Shown here piece by piece: positions 1 to 7,882 of a stretch of DNA of 43,134 bases. The notes under the pieces are model-generated. The model made no database searches. It was not told the DNA's origin and saw nothing but the letters and a program-made list of their open reading frames with translations. Source of the stretch: a virus; the IMG/VR virus record IMGVR_UViG_3300012207_000103, positions 1-43,134 of that record. One strand, given 5' to 3'. Both the position numbers and the translations under genes were made by a program. How positions within the stretch are numbered: position 1 is the first letter of the stretch; the number at the start of each line of letters is the position of its first letter.

Positions 1-87
1 CAGAACTGGCAAATGCGGGCACGCCAGGTCCGCAGCAAACGCCCCATCGCCTGGCCGAAGAAAGAGTACGTGGGCTACGACGCCTGA
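1..87 (+). CDS. C-terminal end of an unidentified protein (partial)
   Basis: The window opens inside a reading frame that gives 28 residues ending in KKEYVGYDA before a TGA. The start lies outside the window. The tail is basic and has no recognisable motif. It is followed after 12 nt by a small membrane-protein gene and belongs to the same rightward structural operon. Its function cannot be judged from this fragment; a structural or assembly role is only inferred from the neighbours. Confidence 0.55.
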   Translation, partial: QNWQMRARQVRSKRPIAWPKKEYVGYDA

Positions 88-99
88 AAGGCAAAGGGC

Positions 100-186
100 A
101 TGGTACCGAACAACATTATCTGGACGATTGTGGGAGTCCTGCTCATCATCCTGCTGTTCATCCTCATCGTCCCTCACTTCCGTTGA
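100..186 (+). CDS. 28-aa single-pass membrane peptide
   Basis: ATG at 100 follows a purine-rich stretch (AAAGGCAAAGGG) suitable as a ribosome-binding site. The peptide MVPNNIIWTIVGVLLIILLF continues into a short I/L/V-rich stretch ending PHFR, so nearly the whole product is one transmembrane helix. The stop overlaps the next gene's start (TGATG), which supports translation. Such mini-proteins are common in phage late operons as holin-like or membrane-remodelling factors, but no family can be named. Confidence 0.6.
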   Translation: MVPNNIIWTIVGVLLIILLFILIVPHFR

Positions 187-665
187 TGACCACCGCGGAG
201 GTGATGGAAGTGCTCGTCAATCACCCCCTGGAATGGGTGCGGATCAAGGCGCCAGCCATTGCCCTGCCCGTGATCGCCAGCGCGCTGAATCGCACGCCTG
301 GGTTCGAGGTGACGAGCTTCGGCACCGATGTGCTCGCCCGCTGGAGCCCTACGGATGACACCGTGCCCACTCTGGCCGACATCCCGGAAGCGCCGCGGGG
401 CTTCGAAGCACCGACCGTGAAGGAGCTGGAGGGTGCCCTGGCGGTGAAGGCCAGGGAGCTGGCCCCCCCTACCTTCAGCGAGGTGAAGCCTTACGACCCG
501 AACGAGCCCGCTAGGCCCGAGGCGTTCCGGCCCAAGCCGTTTTTTGAATCACGCCCCAGCTTCGTGCCCACCGAGGCGCAGCTTCGCTCCAGGGAGGCGT
601 TCACGGCACGTCGCAAGGCAGCCACTGCGGCCAAGCAGCAACGCCTGAAGGATCGCCAGGGATGA
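186..665 (+). CDS. Hypothetical protein, 159 aa
   Basis: I chose the ATG at 186 because it overlaps the upstream stop as TGATG; a TTG at 183 is an alternative. The N-terminal half is an ordinary globular sequence (MEVLVNHPLEWVRIKAP). The C-terminal half is rich in P, E, K and R (PYDPNEPARPEAFRPKPFF) and looks extended, ending in a basic helix. The stop overlaps the following HAD gene as ATGA. I do not recognise the family; its place in the operon suggests an accessory virion or assembly protein. Confidence 0.65.
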   Translation: MTTAEVMEVLVNHPLEWVRIKAPAIALPVIASALNRTPGFEVTSFGTDVLARWSPTDDTVPTLADIPEAPRGFEAPTVKELEGALAVKARELAPPTFSEVKPYDPNEPARPEAFRPKPFFESRPSFVPTEAQLRSREAFTARRKAATAAKQQRLKDRQG

Positions 666-1171
666 GAGCACCGGCCCCGACGCACCGCACGCATCGGACC
701 TCACCCAACCTCATCATGCGTCAGGTGGATCCCGGTCCACGTGTGCTCCGAGCGCACCGGCCGAAGGCCATCGTGTCCGACATCGATGGCACGATCACCA
801 CGCTGCCGCATCACAACCCCGCTGGCGATGTCCCCGTGCCACAGATGATCCGCCTGTTGCGTCAGATGAAGGCCAAGGGCTACAAGGTGGTTGTTCTCAC
901 CGCCCGCAAGGCGAGTGAGAAGGCAATGACGTACCGCTGGTTACGCCGCCAGGGCGTGCCCTTCGACCTGCTCATCACCCGTGACGTGGGCGACGAAGAG
1001 TCCCCAGCGCTCTACAAGCTGCACGCCTTTCGCCGCCTCATCGAGCCGTACTTTCGGGTGGACTTTGCGCTGGACGACAAGGCGAATTGCTGGCACTACC
1101 TCGGCATTCACCGTCCCTACATCAACCGGGTGCGCTCCCTCGGAGCCGACGCCTACCGGCACATTGCCTGA
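662..1171 (+). CDS. HAD-superfamily phosphatase, PNKP-like
   Basis: 169 aa. The HAD motifs are in order: motif I SDIDGT (nucleophile D40, acid/base D42), motif II in VVVLTAR (T80), a lysine near residue 119 and motif III LDD (D138, D139). This short cap-less layout resembles the 3'-phosphatase domain of phage polynucleotide kinase and related acid phosphatases. No Walker A motif is present, so it is not a full kinase-phosphatase. The likely role is removal of phosphate from nucleic-acid ends or nucleotides. The start overlaps the previous stop (ATGA); an internal ATG at 716 is an alternative. It is unusual in sitting between structural genes. Confidence 0.8.
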   Translation: MRAPAPTHRTHRTSPNLIMRQVDPGPRVLRAHRPKAIVSDIDGTITTLPHHNPAGDVPVPQMIRLLRQMKAKGYKVVVLTARKASEKAMTYRWLRRQGVPFDLLITRDVGDEESPALYKLHAFRRLIEPYFRVDFALDDKANCWHYLGIHRPYINRVRSLGADAYRHIA

Positions 1172-3225
1172 TGCCAGCCCTCGTCACCCTCACCGACAAC
1201 TCGCTCCCGAACCTATACGACTGCGCTCTGAATGGCGTGGGTTACCGGGTGGCCTGGGAAATTGCCAAGCTGCTGCATTTTCAGCATGGTCCTTACCTTG
1301 AGATTGCCAGTGACATTGTTGTGGAACGAACGGACCTCAATGTTGAGGAGATGACGGAGAACAAGCTGGACAAGCTCTACTGGGAAAGCCAGCGATCCTG
1401 GCACAATGGTGCCGGTCAAATTCGCTTCGACGTGAAGAACGCATCCGACCCCTATGCTTTTCTATCCAGCCAGGGCGTGGACGTGCGGGTGCCCGGCCAG
1501 GCGTTTTTGCTCCCCGATATCCGAAACGTTCAGACTTCATCGGGCGCCCTCGCCCCACCCGCCAAGCTGTGCGTCGGCGGGGGGTTCCTGTACGTGGAGA
1601 ACGCGGCCGATGGCAACACCTACAGCCGGGTCACGATCCCCACTACCGACGCCGGTAGCGTCACCTCCACCGCTATCACGGCAGGGACCGGTGGTATCTG
1701 GGACGTGTGCAGCGATGGCCAGTACATGTATTTCGCCGACCCCAACGCCCCTGGCCCCACGCCGCAGATCCGCCAGCTCTCCCCTTCGGCTACCACGGCG
1801 ACCACGTGGGCATCGGGGACCTTCGGGACTGGCGCTGGTCCCTGCGATGCCCGCAGCATGGCCTGGGTCAAGCAGCGCCTGGTGTTCGCTGGGGCAGCAA
1901 CGGCAGGGATCTTCGGTACTCCCGTGACGGTGTGGCGTATCTCGCAGGTGGGCGCTACGGGTGGCACGCCCCAGGAGATAGCGCTGTTGCCGGCGGGCTA
2001 CACCGTGCCCCGCTTCGGCATCGTGGAGCTGGCCGGCTTCGTCCTCATCGCTGCGGTGAGCGACCACCAGAGCGTCATCTACGCCTGGGATCAATTCACT
2101 GCCCCATACATCGTCGCCTACCTGCCCGAGGGCGACCAGATCACCTCCATGCAGTCCTTCCTTGGCACCGAAGTCATCATCGGTTGTCGGCGCCTGAAGT
2201 CCACCGGAGCTGGCATCGGGACTGGGGTGCTCTACGTCGGCCAGGCGACGGGCGCTGGACAGCTTGTGCTCTCCGAAGTCGTGGAGATCGCCGACAGCGG
2301 CCAGCCCTACCCGATTGGGTTCCCAACCGACACCAACGATTACGCCATCACCGGTCTGGCCAACCGGGGGAAGTACACCTATTTCACCTGGCAGCCCTTC
2401 GGTGTCGGCGTATACGACCACCAGAACCAGAGCTACTCCCGCTATGTGGGCAACCTGAACTCCACCGGAGTTCCCCCGCAGCCTGCCACGGAAATTGGCG
2501 ACATCGTGGTCATTCAGCGCCGCATCGCCTTCGCTCAGCGCTCCACCGCGGGCTGCTGGCTCGAGAATATCGCCAAGCGGGTCGCTTCGGGCCAGCTTGT
2601 TGGCAGCGTCATGGACTGGAACATCGACAAGTCAAAGACGATCAACCAGTTTGAATTCGGGATGCTCCCGCTGTCTGCGGGCACCTCCATCTCGATGGAT
2701 TACTCCACCGACAACGCTGCGACGTGGACAAACGTGCTGAGCGATTCGGTGGCGGGCGACACCATTGCTACGACCACCTCCACCGTGGCTACGCAATTTC
2801 AGGTCAACGCTCAGACGATCAATTACCGCATCACGATGAACTCCGATGGGGCCACCAACCTGTTGACGCCGAAGCTGAAGAAGGCCGGCTTTGGAGCCTG
2901 GTACGGAGTCAAGGCCCGCAAGGAATGGAAGGTAGCTATTGATGTGAGCGACCGGCTCACTTGTAAGAACGGTGCCCCGTTCCGTCTCATCGGCCAGCCT
3001 ACTGCTATTACGGGACCCAACCCGCAACTCTGGGATCTCATCCTGGCGAATATACGCACGCTGCGTGACAACCAGACCATCGTGTCCTGGCAGCCGCCCG
3101 GCTATGGCGACACGCACAACGACGTCTGGGTCGTGCAGATTCGAGGCTATGACACCTACCGCTGGCTTGAGTCCCAGTCGGGCTTCGGCGGCATCATCAT
3201 GATCGACTTGAAGGAGGCGCCGTAA
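1171..3225 (+). CDS. Large tail-type structural protein, 684 aa
   Basis: The open frame runs from 1087, but ATG 1171 overlaps the HAD stop (TGATG) and is the credible start. The protein is rich in G, T, A and V with regular beta-type segments (TAGTGGIWDVCSDGQYMYF; GTFGTGAGPCDARSMAWVKQ), suggesting beta-propeller or beta-sandwich repeats in the middle. No catalytic motif was seen. Size, composition and position just before a fibre-like protein and the lysin suggest a minor tail or baseplate/tail-tip protein. It is coupled to the next gene by a TAATG overlap. Confidence 0.7.
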   Translation: MPALVTLTDNSLPNLYDCALNGVGYRVAWEIAKLLHFQHGPYLEIASDIVVERTDLNVEEMTENKLDKLYWESQRSWHNGAGQIRFDVKNASDPYAFLSSQGVDVRVPGQAFLLPDIRNVQTSSGALAPPAKLCVGGGFLYVENAADGNTYSRVTIPTTDAGSVTSTAITAGTGGIWDVCSDGQYMYFADPNAPGPTPQIRQLSPSATTATTWASGTFGTGAGPCDARSMAWVKQRLVFAGAATAGIFGTPVTVWRISQVGATGGTPQEIALLPAGYTVPRFGIVELAGFVLIAAVSDHQSVIYAWDQFTAPYIVAYLPEGDQITSMQSFLGTEVIIGCRRLKSTGAGIGTGVLYVGQATGAGQLVLSEVVEIADSGQPYPIGFPTDTNDYAITGLANRGKYTYFTWQPFGVGVYDHQNQSYSRYVGNLNSTGVPPQPATEIGDIVVIQRRIAFAQRSTAGCWLENIAKRVASGQLVGSVMDWNIDKSKTINQFEFGMLPLSAGTSISMDYSTDNAATWTNVLSDSVAGDTIATTTSTVATQFQVNAQTINYRITMNSDGATNLLTPKLKKAGFGAWYGVKARKEWKVAIDVSDRLTCKNGAPFRLIGQPTAITGPNPQLWDLILANIRTLRDNQTIVSWQPPGYGDTHNDVWVVQIRGYDTYRWLESQSGFGGIIMIDLKEAP

Positions 3226-4049
3226 TGCCCACGCCTCTTCTTCCGAACCCCGGCGATCCTGGTTCGCTCAGCCAGCGCAACCAGGTGCAGGCCATCTTCG
3301 GATCCGCCACTTTGTATAACCCAATCACCGTGGGCAATGCCTACATCGCTGCGGTTGCCGCCAACGGGGCTGAGTTGCGGGTTGCGACGTCCTCCCCGTT
3401 CTTTGGCAGTGGTTCGTTCCCTGTCATCTCTTTCGCCACAGGTAATTCGCTGGAGACGCAGCCCGGGATAGCTGGGGCGAGCGCCAGCGGCACGGGTGGA
3501 AATACTCGGGAGGCGCTATTCCTGCTCAGTCCAACGACCTCTGGGAAGTCGCAGGGTTCGCTGCAACTTTGGGGTGGCACGTCTGATGGCACCTCGTTGC
3601 TGGCCACGAGCATTCTAGACGCCTCCGATATCCAATTCGGTACAGGGCCATACCTTCGCCTGCTCAGCAATGGCGCTCCCGTGGCAGGCGATCCATTCTC
3701 CGGACCGAATTTTCACGTAGTCACAAGCGATACCGGGATCATCGGTAACGTTCCGAACCTCATCGGTTTTGTCAGTGGCAATGTCCAGACCACGCAATTC
3801 AGCATGCAGGCTGGTACCTCGGTCGTCACGCTCGCTGGCCCGGGTGCCCTGCATGCAAATATCACCATGCCTACCGCCTTTCATACCTCCACCGATGCCG
3901 TGTTGGTGACCAATGGCAACCCCGCAGCCAACGCTGTCATCCCCGGTGTCGCTACTGCCCCGTCCGCTTCCGTGTTCACCGTGGTGGACATCGCAGCTAC
4001 CGGAGCGGCAGCCACCGCGCAGATCAACTGGATCGCGTGGGGGCACTGA
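3225..4049 (+). CDS. Tail fibre or minor structural protein, 274 aa
   Basis: ATG 3225 overlaps the preceding stop (TAATG). The sequence is low in charge and rich in S, G, A, T and N (TQPGIAGASASGTGGNT), typical of beta-structured virion surface proteins. The C-terminal part (ALHANITMPTAFHTSTDAVL) looks like a small beta domain of the kind that ends tail fibres. No enzymatic motif is seen. It is the last sizeable structural gene before lysis, a usual position for receptor-binding or fibre proteins. The assignment is by composition and context only. Confidence 0.6.
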   Translation: MPTPLLPNPGDPGSLSQRNQVQAIFGSATLYNPITVGNAYIAAVAANGAELRVATSSPFFGSGSFPVISFATGNSLETQPGIAGASASGTGGNTREALFLLSPTTSGKSQGSLQLWGGTSDGTSLLATSILDASDIQFGTGPYLRLLSNGAPVAGDPFSGPNFHVVTSDTGIIGNVPNLIGFVSGNVQTTQFSMQAGTSVVTLAGPGALHANITMPTAFHTSTDAVLVTNGNPAANAVIPGVATAPSASVFTVVDIAATGAAATAQINWIAWGH

Positions 4050-4186
4050 TGGACGTCCCCGTGGATCGTGTCGTTGCGGCCGCCAAGGCGCAGCTCGCCG
4101 AATTGCTCTGGTCACTCATCCTGCGCCAGGCAGAGGTGGCGCAACTTACCGAGATGCTGAGTCCGAAGCGAGGTGATGACGAGTGA
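4049..4186 (+). CDS. 45-aa helical protein
   Basis: A short gene overlapping both neighbours: the start is in a TGATG with the fibre-like gene and the stop overlaps the lysin start (GTGA). The product (MDVPVDRVVAAAKAQLAELL...) is one long amphipathic helix with leucine/alanine heptad spacing, compatible with a small coiled coil. No transmembrane segment is present. Function is unknown; the double overlap suggests it is translated with the endolysin and may be a structural or lysis accessory factor. Confidence 0.6.
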   Translation: MDVPVDRVVAAAKAQLAELLWSLILRQAEVAQLTEMLSPKRGDDE

Positions 4187-4905
4187 GGATGCACGACTCC
4201 ATCACTGCCGCCCATATCCCTGTCGACGCGGTAGCAGTCGCTGGCTACGTGGACGGCTGGTATACGTGGTCTGCGCAGGACTGGGCGCTGTTTCCCAATG
4301 CCTACAAGCTGCGAGTTGCCGTCAAGGCCAGCACCAACGATGGCGACGTGCTCGACATCGAGCGTGGGGATGCCACTCCCGATCAGGCGCCTGGCTGGGT
4401 GGCCATGCGCCGGGCTGCAGGGCTTGCCCGACCCATCCTGTACTGCAGCCGCTTTAGCCTGGAAGCGGTCCGCTACTACATGGACAAAGCCGGGCAAACC
4501 GCCGATTACTGGGTAGCCGACTACACCGGAGCGCCGCACTCAATCGCTGGCGCCATCGCCGTGCAGTTTTCCGGCGACTCCACCTCTGGCGGGCACTACG
4601 ACCTGAGCGATATCGATGACACCTGGGTCCACGGAAAGGAACCTCCCATGTTCGACCCCCCGATTGGTCCTTTCGCTGCCATGCGCCCGTGGGTTGACGG
4701 CGGCTATTACGGGCTCGGCCCCGACGGTGCGATCTACGCCTTCGACGCTCCACCCTGCCACGGCGCCAACGGCCAGCCCTATTTCGTCGGGCGTACCGCC
4801 GCCGACTTCATTCACGGTGCAGACAACAAGATCGTTCGTAACTTCCTCGGTGGGGTGTCCATCCTCGCCACCTCCGGCGAACGATATGACCTCGCGCCGA
4901 GGTGA
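4183..4905 (+). CDS. Endolysin, GH25-like peptidoglycan hydrolase
   Basis: 240 aa from GTG 4183, which overlaps the preceding stop and lies 9 nt after GAGGTG; ATG 4189 is an alternative. The first ~155 residues form a GH25/DUF1906-type barrel: an aspartate in YVDGW (D24), the DIE motif at 58-60, WVADYTG and the closing AVQFSGDS...YDLSDID strand typical of these lysozymes. The ~85-residue C-terminus contains YYGLGPDGAIYAFD, resembling repeats of secreted actinobacterial proteins, and may bind the cell wall. No signal peptide is seen, so export probably depends on the small membrane proteins downstream. The expected reaction is cleavage of the peptidoglycan glycan strand. Confidence 0.8.
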   Translation: MRMHDSITAAHIPVDAVAVAGYVDGWYTWSAQDWALFPNAYKLRVAVKASTNDGDVLDIERGDATPDQAPGWVAMRRAAGLARPILYCSRFSLEAVRYYMDKAGQTADYWVADYTGAPHSIAGAIAVQFSGDSTSGGHYDLSDIDDTWVHGKEPPMFDPPIGPFAAMRPWVDGGYYGLGPDGAIYAFDAPPCHGANGQPYFVGRTAADFIHGADNKIVRNFLGGVSILATSGERYDLAPR

Positions 4906-5156
4906 TCGTCGCGGGCGGACCCTCGGCTGCGACCTGGGCAACCATCGCTGGGATCATCGGCACGTTGCTGACGGCGTTGGCGAGCCTTGGCGTGGCGCTC
5001 ATCAACACCCGAAAGACTTCCAACGTGGAGCGAACGGTCAACGGCCAGCTCTCCGAGTTCATGGCCCGTTGGGAGGCCGAGCACGAGGCTCGCATGACCG
5101 TAGAGGTGGAGCTGGCTCGGCTCCAGGAGCGGGAGAGGTTGCGCGATGAGCCTTGA
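4902..5156 (+). CDS. Holin-like membrane protein with coiled-coil tail
   Basis: GTG 4902 overlaps the lysin stop (GTGA). The 84-aa product has one hydrophobic segment, about residues 8-34 (ATWATIAGIIGTLLTALASL), followed by a charged helical tail rich in E, R and L ending in RLRDEP. One transmembrane helix with a cytoplasmic coiled coil, directly after the endolysin, fits a class III-like holin, antiholin or lysis regulator. The family cannot be named with certainty. Confidence 0.65.
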   Translation: MIVAGGPSAATWATIAGIIGTLLTALASLGVALINTRKTSNVERTVNGQLSEFMARWEAEHEARMTVEVELARLQERERLRDEP

Positions 5157-5667
5157 CCCGAGCCTTGACCCGGAGCAGGCACGTGTGGCCATCGCGGAAG
5201 CGGAGCAGCGTACCAGCGAGCGCCAGATTCACCAGATGCGCCTGCTTATCGTTGCCCTGGTCGCTCTCAGCGTCATTGCTGCTTTCAGTGCAGCGGGCTT
5301 CTTCATTACCTACGACCAGGCCCGCAAGAATACTGTGACCACCCAGCGCATATTGGCGCTCACTCAGAGCGTGGCGTCTCTGCAGTCCCAGCTTGTGACA
5401 GCAACAGCCATCGCTCAGATCGGGACCAACCGAATCCTCGACTGCACCACTCCCGAGGGCAACTGTCTCCACAACCTGCAGTCCCAGTCTGGGGGCGCCA
5501 TCGGTGCGCTCAACCAGGCGGCTGCGCAGGGACGCCAGGATCTGCTTCGCAAGCTAGGTGAGCTTGCCCGTGCTCTTGGGGCGCCGCAGTCAGTCGTAGA
5601 CCATGTGCTCAGCGAGCCCGAGCCCACGCCAGCTCCATTCGTCGTTCCTCCACCCCCGAGCCACTGA
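5146..5667 (+). CDS. Membrane protein of the lysis cassette, 173 aa
   Basis: ATG 5146 lies inside the end of the previous gene (11-nt overlap). A charged N-terminus (EQARVAIAEAEQRTSERQIH) precedes one transmembrane helix at about residues 33-54 (LLIVALVALSVIAAFSAAGF). A long, helical, probably extracytoplasmic domain follows, with two cysteines (DCTTPEGNC) that could form a disulfide, and then a Pro-rich end (PTPAPFVVPPPP). A type II membrane anchor with an extracellular Pro-rich end suggests a spanin-like or wall-spanning lysis accessory protein; this is inference from position and topology. Confidence 0.6.
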   Translation: MSLDPSLDPEQARVAIAEAEQRTSERQIHQMRLLIVALVALSVIAAFSAAGFFITYDQARKNTVTTQRILALTQSVASLQSQLVTATAIAQIGTNRILDCTTPEGNCLHNLQSQSGGAIGALNQAAAQGRQDLLRKLGELARALGAPQSVVDHVLSEPEPTPAPFVVPPPPSH

Positions 5668-5681
5668 AAGGAGGTGACCCA

Positions 5682-5780
5682 TTGCTCAGCAGCGTCCTGA
5701 ACGCCGTAGCGGACTTCATTGTCGGCACGGGGTCGTTTGTTCACGCCCTCGCGGCTCTGCTGCATTTCTTTGGAGCTTAA
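5682..5780 (+). CDS. 32-aa hydrophobic peptide (TTG start)
   Basis: A near-perfect Shine-Dalgarno sequence AAAGGAGGTGA at 5667-5677 precedes TTG 5682, and the frame closes at TAA 5778. The product MLSSVLNAVADFIVGTGSFV continues to HALAALLHFFGA: an amphipathic or membrane-inserting helix with almost no charge. The strong ribosome-binding site without another candidate start is the reason to call it. It resembles small membrane-active peptides found in holin clusters; its exact role is unknown. Confidence 0.55.
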   Translation: MLSSVLNAVADFIVGTGSFVHALAALLHFFGA

Positions 5781-5799
5781 CCAACGAAAGGAGAAGTAC

Positions 5800-6039
5800 A
5801 TGCTTGACCTCAACAAGCTCGCCGCAGACATGAGCACAGGTCTCGGCAAGGTCGATGACATCGCCGGCAAGGTCGAAGCGGCCATCACCACGGGTGGCCC
5901 CGAGGCCGTGAAGGTGCTTCAGGAGGTGCAGCAGGTGCTGGGCGAGGTTGGTCCGGTCTTCAAGACGATCATGCCGTTGGTGGGAATGCTCGCCAACTTC
6001 TTCCCGCACGCCAACCCTGCCCCGGCCGGCCAGCAGTAA
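5800..6039 (+). CDS. 79-aa helical protein of the lysis cassette
   Basis: A longer frame is open upstream, but ATG 5800 has GAAAGGAG about 6 nt before it and is preferred. The product (MLDLNKLAADMSTGLGKVDD...) is helical with VEAAITTGG and VLQEVQQVLGEVG segments and a weakly hydrophobic helix near residues 55-70 (TIMPLVGMLANFF). It is coupled to the next gene by TAATG. No family is recognised; the location among membrane genes suggests a lysis or membrane-associated role. Confidence 0.65.
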   Translation: MLDLNKLAADMSTGLGKVDDIAGKVEAAITTGGPEAVKVLQEVQQVLGEVGPVFKTIMPLVGMLANFFPHANPAPAGQQ

Positions 6040-6230
6040 TGCTGAAGCTTGTTCGGCGAGAGCCGGCGCTGGCGGTTTCATTGGCCAGCGCCGGCCTGTC
6101 CCTTGGGGTCGCCTTCGGCCTGCCGCTCACAGTTGCTCAGAGGGGGGCGATCGTGGTCGTGCTGCAGCTCGTGGCCGGGCTGGTTGTGCGCAGTCGGGTG
6201 AGCCCGGTGGTAGACCCGGAGCAGGGATAG
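6039..6230 (+). CDS. Small holin candidate, 63 aa
   Basis: ATG 6039 overlaps the previous stop (TAATG). Two hydrophobic segments are visible, about residues 10-28 (ALAVSLASAGLSLGVAFGL) and 36-52 (GAIVVVLQLVAGLVVRS), with a short charged N-terminus (MLKLVRRE) and a polar end. Two helices in about 60 residues is the class II holin pattern. It is the last gene of the rightward lysis cassette and converges on the GntR-type regulator gene. Confidence 0.65.
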   Translation: MLKLVRREPALAVSLASAGLSLGVAFGLPLTVAQRGAIVVVLQLVAGLVVRSRVSPVVDPEQG

Positions 6231-6274
6231 GTTTACCTCGTAGCGCTCCCGGGCGTTTCTGCCTGCCCTGGTTC

Positions 6275-7753
6275 TCACCGCTCCCGAGCGGTCTGCATCA
6301 ATTTCTCCAGCTCGCCCGGCTTCATGTTGAGGGCCGCCCCGATGTTGTTTCTAACATCGGGGCCGAAGGAGGCGAAGCCGTTGCGCTTCCGGCGCTCTAG
6401 CTGTCCCCGCAGCTCGGCGTTCTCCTCTTCCTGGCGGTGCATGACGCCACGCATCCTGTCGAGAGCTTCGCCAGTCTCTTTTGAAAGAGCCTTCAGTTGT
6501 GTCACCTCGTTTCGAAGGCTGAGGACGGTGGCCTTGTCGTCGGGACGCGCTTGAAGTTCCTTGATCTTGGCGTTTAGCTCCTCAACCCGAGCCCAGGAGC
6601 GGCGGGTTTCGGCAAGCATGCCCCGAAGCAGGTCCATGACAAACGACTCGCCTTCGCCGTCATCGCTGTCAGGGATAGGCGTGGGGGCAGGGGCCTGTTC
6701 CGCAGACCTCATCCTGCGCTCTAGCCGTTCGGTGGGCTCAGTCCGTAGAACTACCCACCCCCCAGCCCGATGTTCGATGTAGCCGTCTCGGGCGAGCTTT
6801 AAGTAGGTCCCCTCAATGGATTGATGCTTGACCCCTGCCATGTTGGCCATGACGGTCTCGCTTGGCAGGGTGCTGCCAACGGGGTGGATACCACTTTGGA
6901 TCTGACTGATGATGTGCTTACGCACGGTCGGGCGTTTATCTGCGGCTTGCTGGTCCTCTTTCACGTCGCTCCATTGGGTGTGAGCGTGCGTCTCGGGTTC
7001 GGGTTCGGGTGGAACCGGCTCTGGAAGCGGCTCTGGCTCTGGTTTCGGGTCGGGAGTCGTCTGCGCCGTGGGGGAGAGGGCAATCACTTCCCTGTGCTTG
7101 TTGACGAGACCTTGCGCCTCTAGGACTTTGACCGCCCGGTTAGCGGTGTCCTCTGACACATTGAACGACGCAGCAAGACTGGAGCCGACGGGTAGAGCCG
7201 ATCCGATGGGGTACCTGACGCCAAGCAAGCTTCGTAATTGCTCGGCAGTACGGGCGGTCTTTTTCGGCGGCGGTCTATCTTCTTTGCGCTTTGTGGCCGC
7301 CGCCGCTACCTCATCACTCATGACGTAGAACGCGCCTTCCTTTTGGTGAACGAGGGGTGGCGTCAGCCGGCCGAGCCTGTAGAACATTTGCCGCACACTA
7401 GTCGTGCCGATATCACCGTAGCGCCTCGATGTCTCCGCTATCCCCAGTCGTTGGCCCGGCCGGAGCGCCCCGCTTCGAATATCGCCTTCAAGGTTTGCCT
7501 GAGCGATCGCCACTGACTTACGAACGACCTCCGGCGTGATCTTTCCCTGCCGTATAGCTCTCTGGCGTAGCGTGCTTGGATCGGTGCTCTGCCAGTTGTG
7601 ATGCCTAGCCTTGTGCATGCCGAGGTGCTGATTCGCCTTGTTCGGCTGCACCCCTTCGAGCTGCCATGGGCCACCACCAGGCCCCATTCTGCAAGTCGGG
7701 TCATCGCAGTAGATGGTCATGGTTCTGGGCTGAGTCTCGGTAGCGGTTGGCAT
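6275..7753 (-). CDS. Triple winged-helix (GntR-type) regulator with coiled coil
   Basis: 492 aa. The N-terminus carries C16, C21 and a His cluster (H43, H47, H51), a possible zinc site. Three GntR-type winged-helix modules follow at roughly residues 83-145 (IRSGALRPGQRL), 169-228 (YPIGSALPVGSSLAASFNVS) and 275-337 (IQSGIHPVGSTLPSETVMAN). A P/E-rich linker lies around 234-256 between modules 2 and 3. The C-terminus (about 375-455) is a long coiled coil for oligomerisation. No ligand-binding effector domain is present. It is transcribed leftward and alone; a palindrome just upstream suggests autoregulation. The likely role is repression of lysogeny/lysis promoters or a partition-like DNA-binding function. 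Confidence 0.75.
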   Translation of the reverse strand: MPTATETQPRTMTIYCDDPTCRMGPGGGPWQLEGVQPNKANQHLGMHKARHHNWQSTDPSTLRQRAIRQGKITPEVVRKSVAIAQANLEGDIRSGALRPGQRLGIAETSRRYGDIGTTSVRQMFYRLGRLTPPLVHQKEGAFYVMSDEVAAAATKRKEDRPPPKKTARTAEQLRSLLGVRYPIGSALPVGSSLAASFNVSEDTANRAVKVLEAQGLVNKHREVIALSPTAQTTPDPKPEPEPLPEPVPPEPEPETHAHTQWSDVKEDQQAADKRPTVRKHIISQIQSGIHPVGSTLPSETVMANMAGVKHQSIEGTYLKLARDGYIEHRAGGWVVLRTEPTERLERRMRSAEQAPAPTPIPDSDDGEGESFVMDLLRGMLAETRRSWARVEELNAKIKELQARPDDKATVLSLRNEVTQLKALSKETGEALDRMRGVMHRQEEENAELRGQLERRKRNGFASFGPDVRNNIGAALNMKPGELEKLMQTARER

Positions 7754-7794
7754 GAGTCTCCTCTCCCTCCTGCTAGACGTTCCTGCATGAACGG

Positions 7795-7808
7795 GCTACG
7801 AACGTAGC
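7795..7808. promoter_or_regulatory. Candidate operator upstream of the GntR-type gene
   Basis: A perfect inverted repeat, GCTACG-AA-CGTAGC, lies about 40 bp upstream of the GntR-type start codon. GntR proteins bind short palindromes of this kind as dimers, so this is a plausible autoregulatory site. Binding is inferred. Confidence 0.4.
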
Positions 7809-7882
7809 GATCCGACTTCATGCTCTATACGGACACCCTACCTTAAGTGTCAAGTCGATTGGGACCTGTCGGAACAGGACGG

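Noticed and set aside
1537-2421. 294-aa reverse-strand frame opposite the tail protein gene
   Set aside because: Composition is typical of a GC-rich shadow frame, and it would cross the well-supported 684-aa gene.
6277-6292. ACCGCTC/GAGCGGT palindrome as terminator of the lysis and GntR-type genes
   Set aside because: The loop is only 2 nt, it lies within the last codons of the GntR-type gene, and no T-run follows on either strand.
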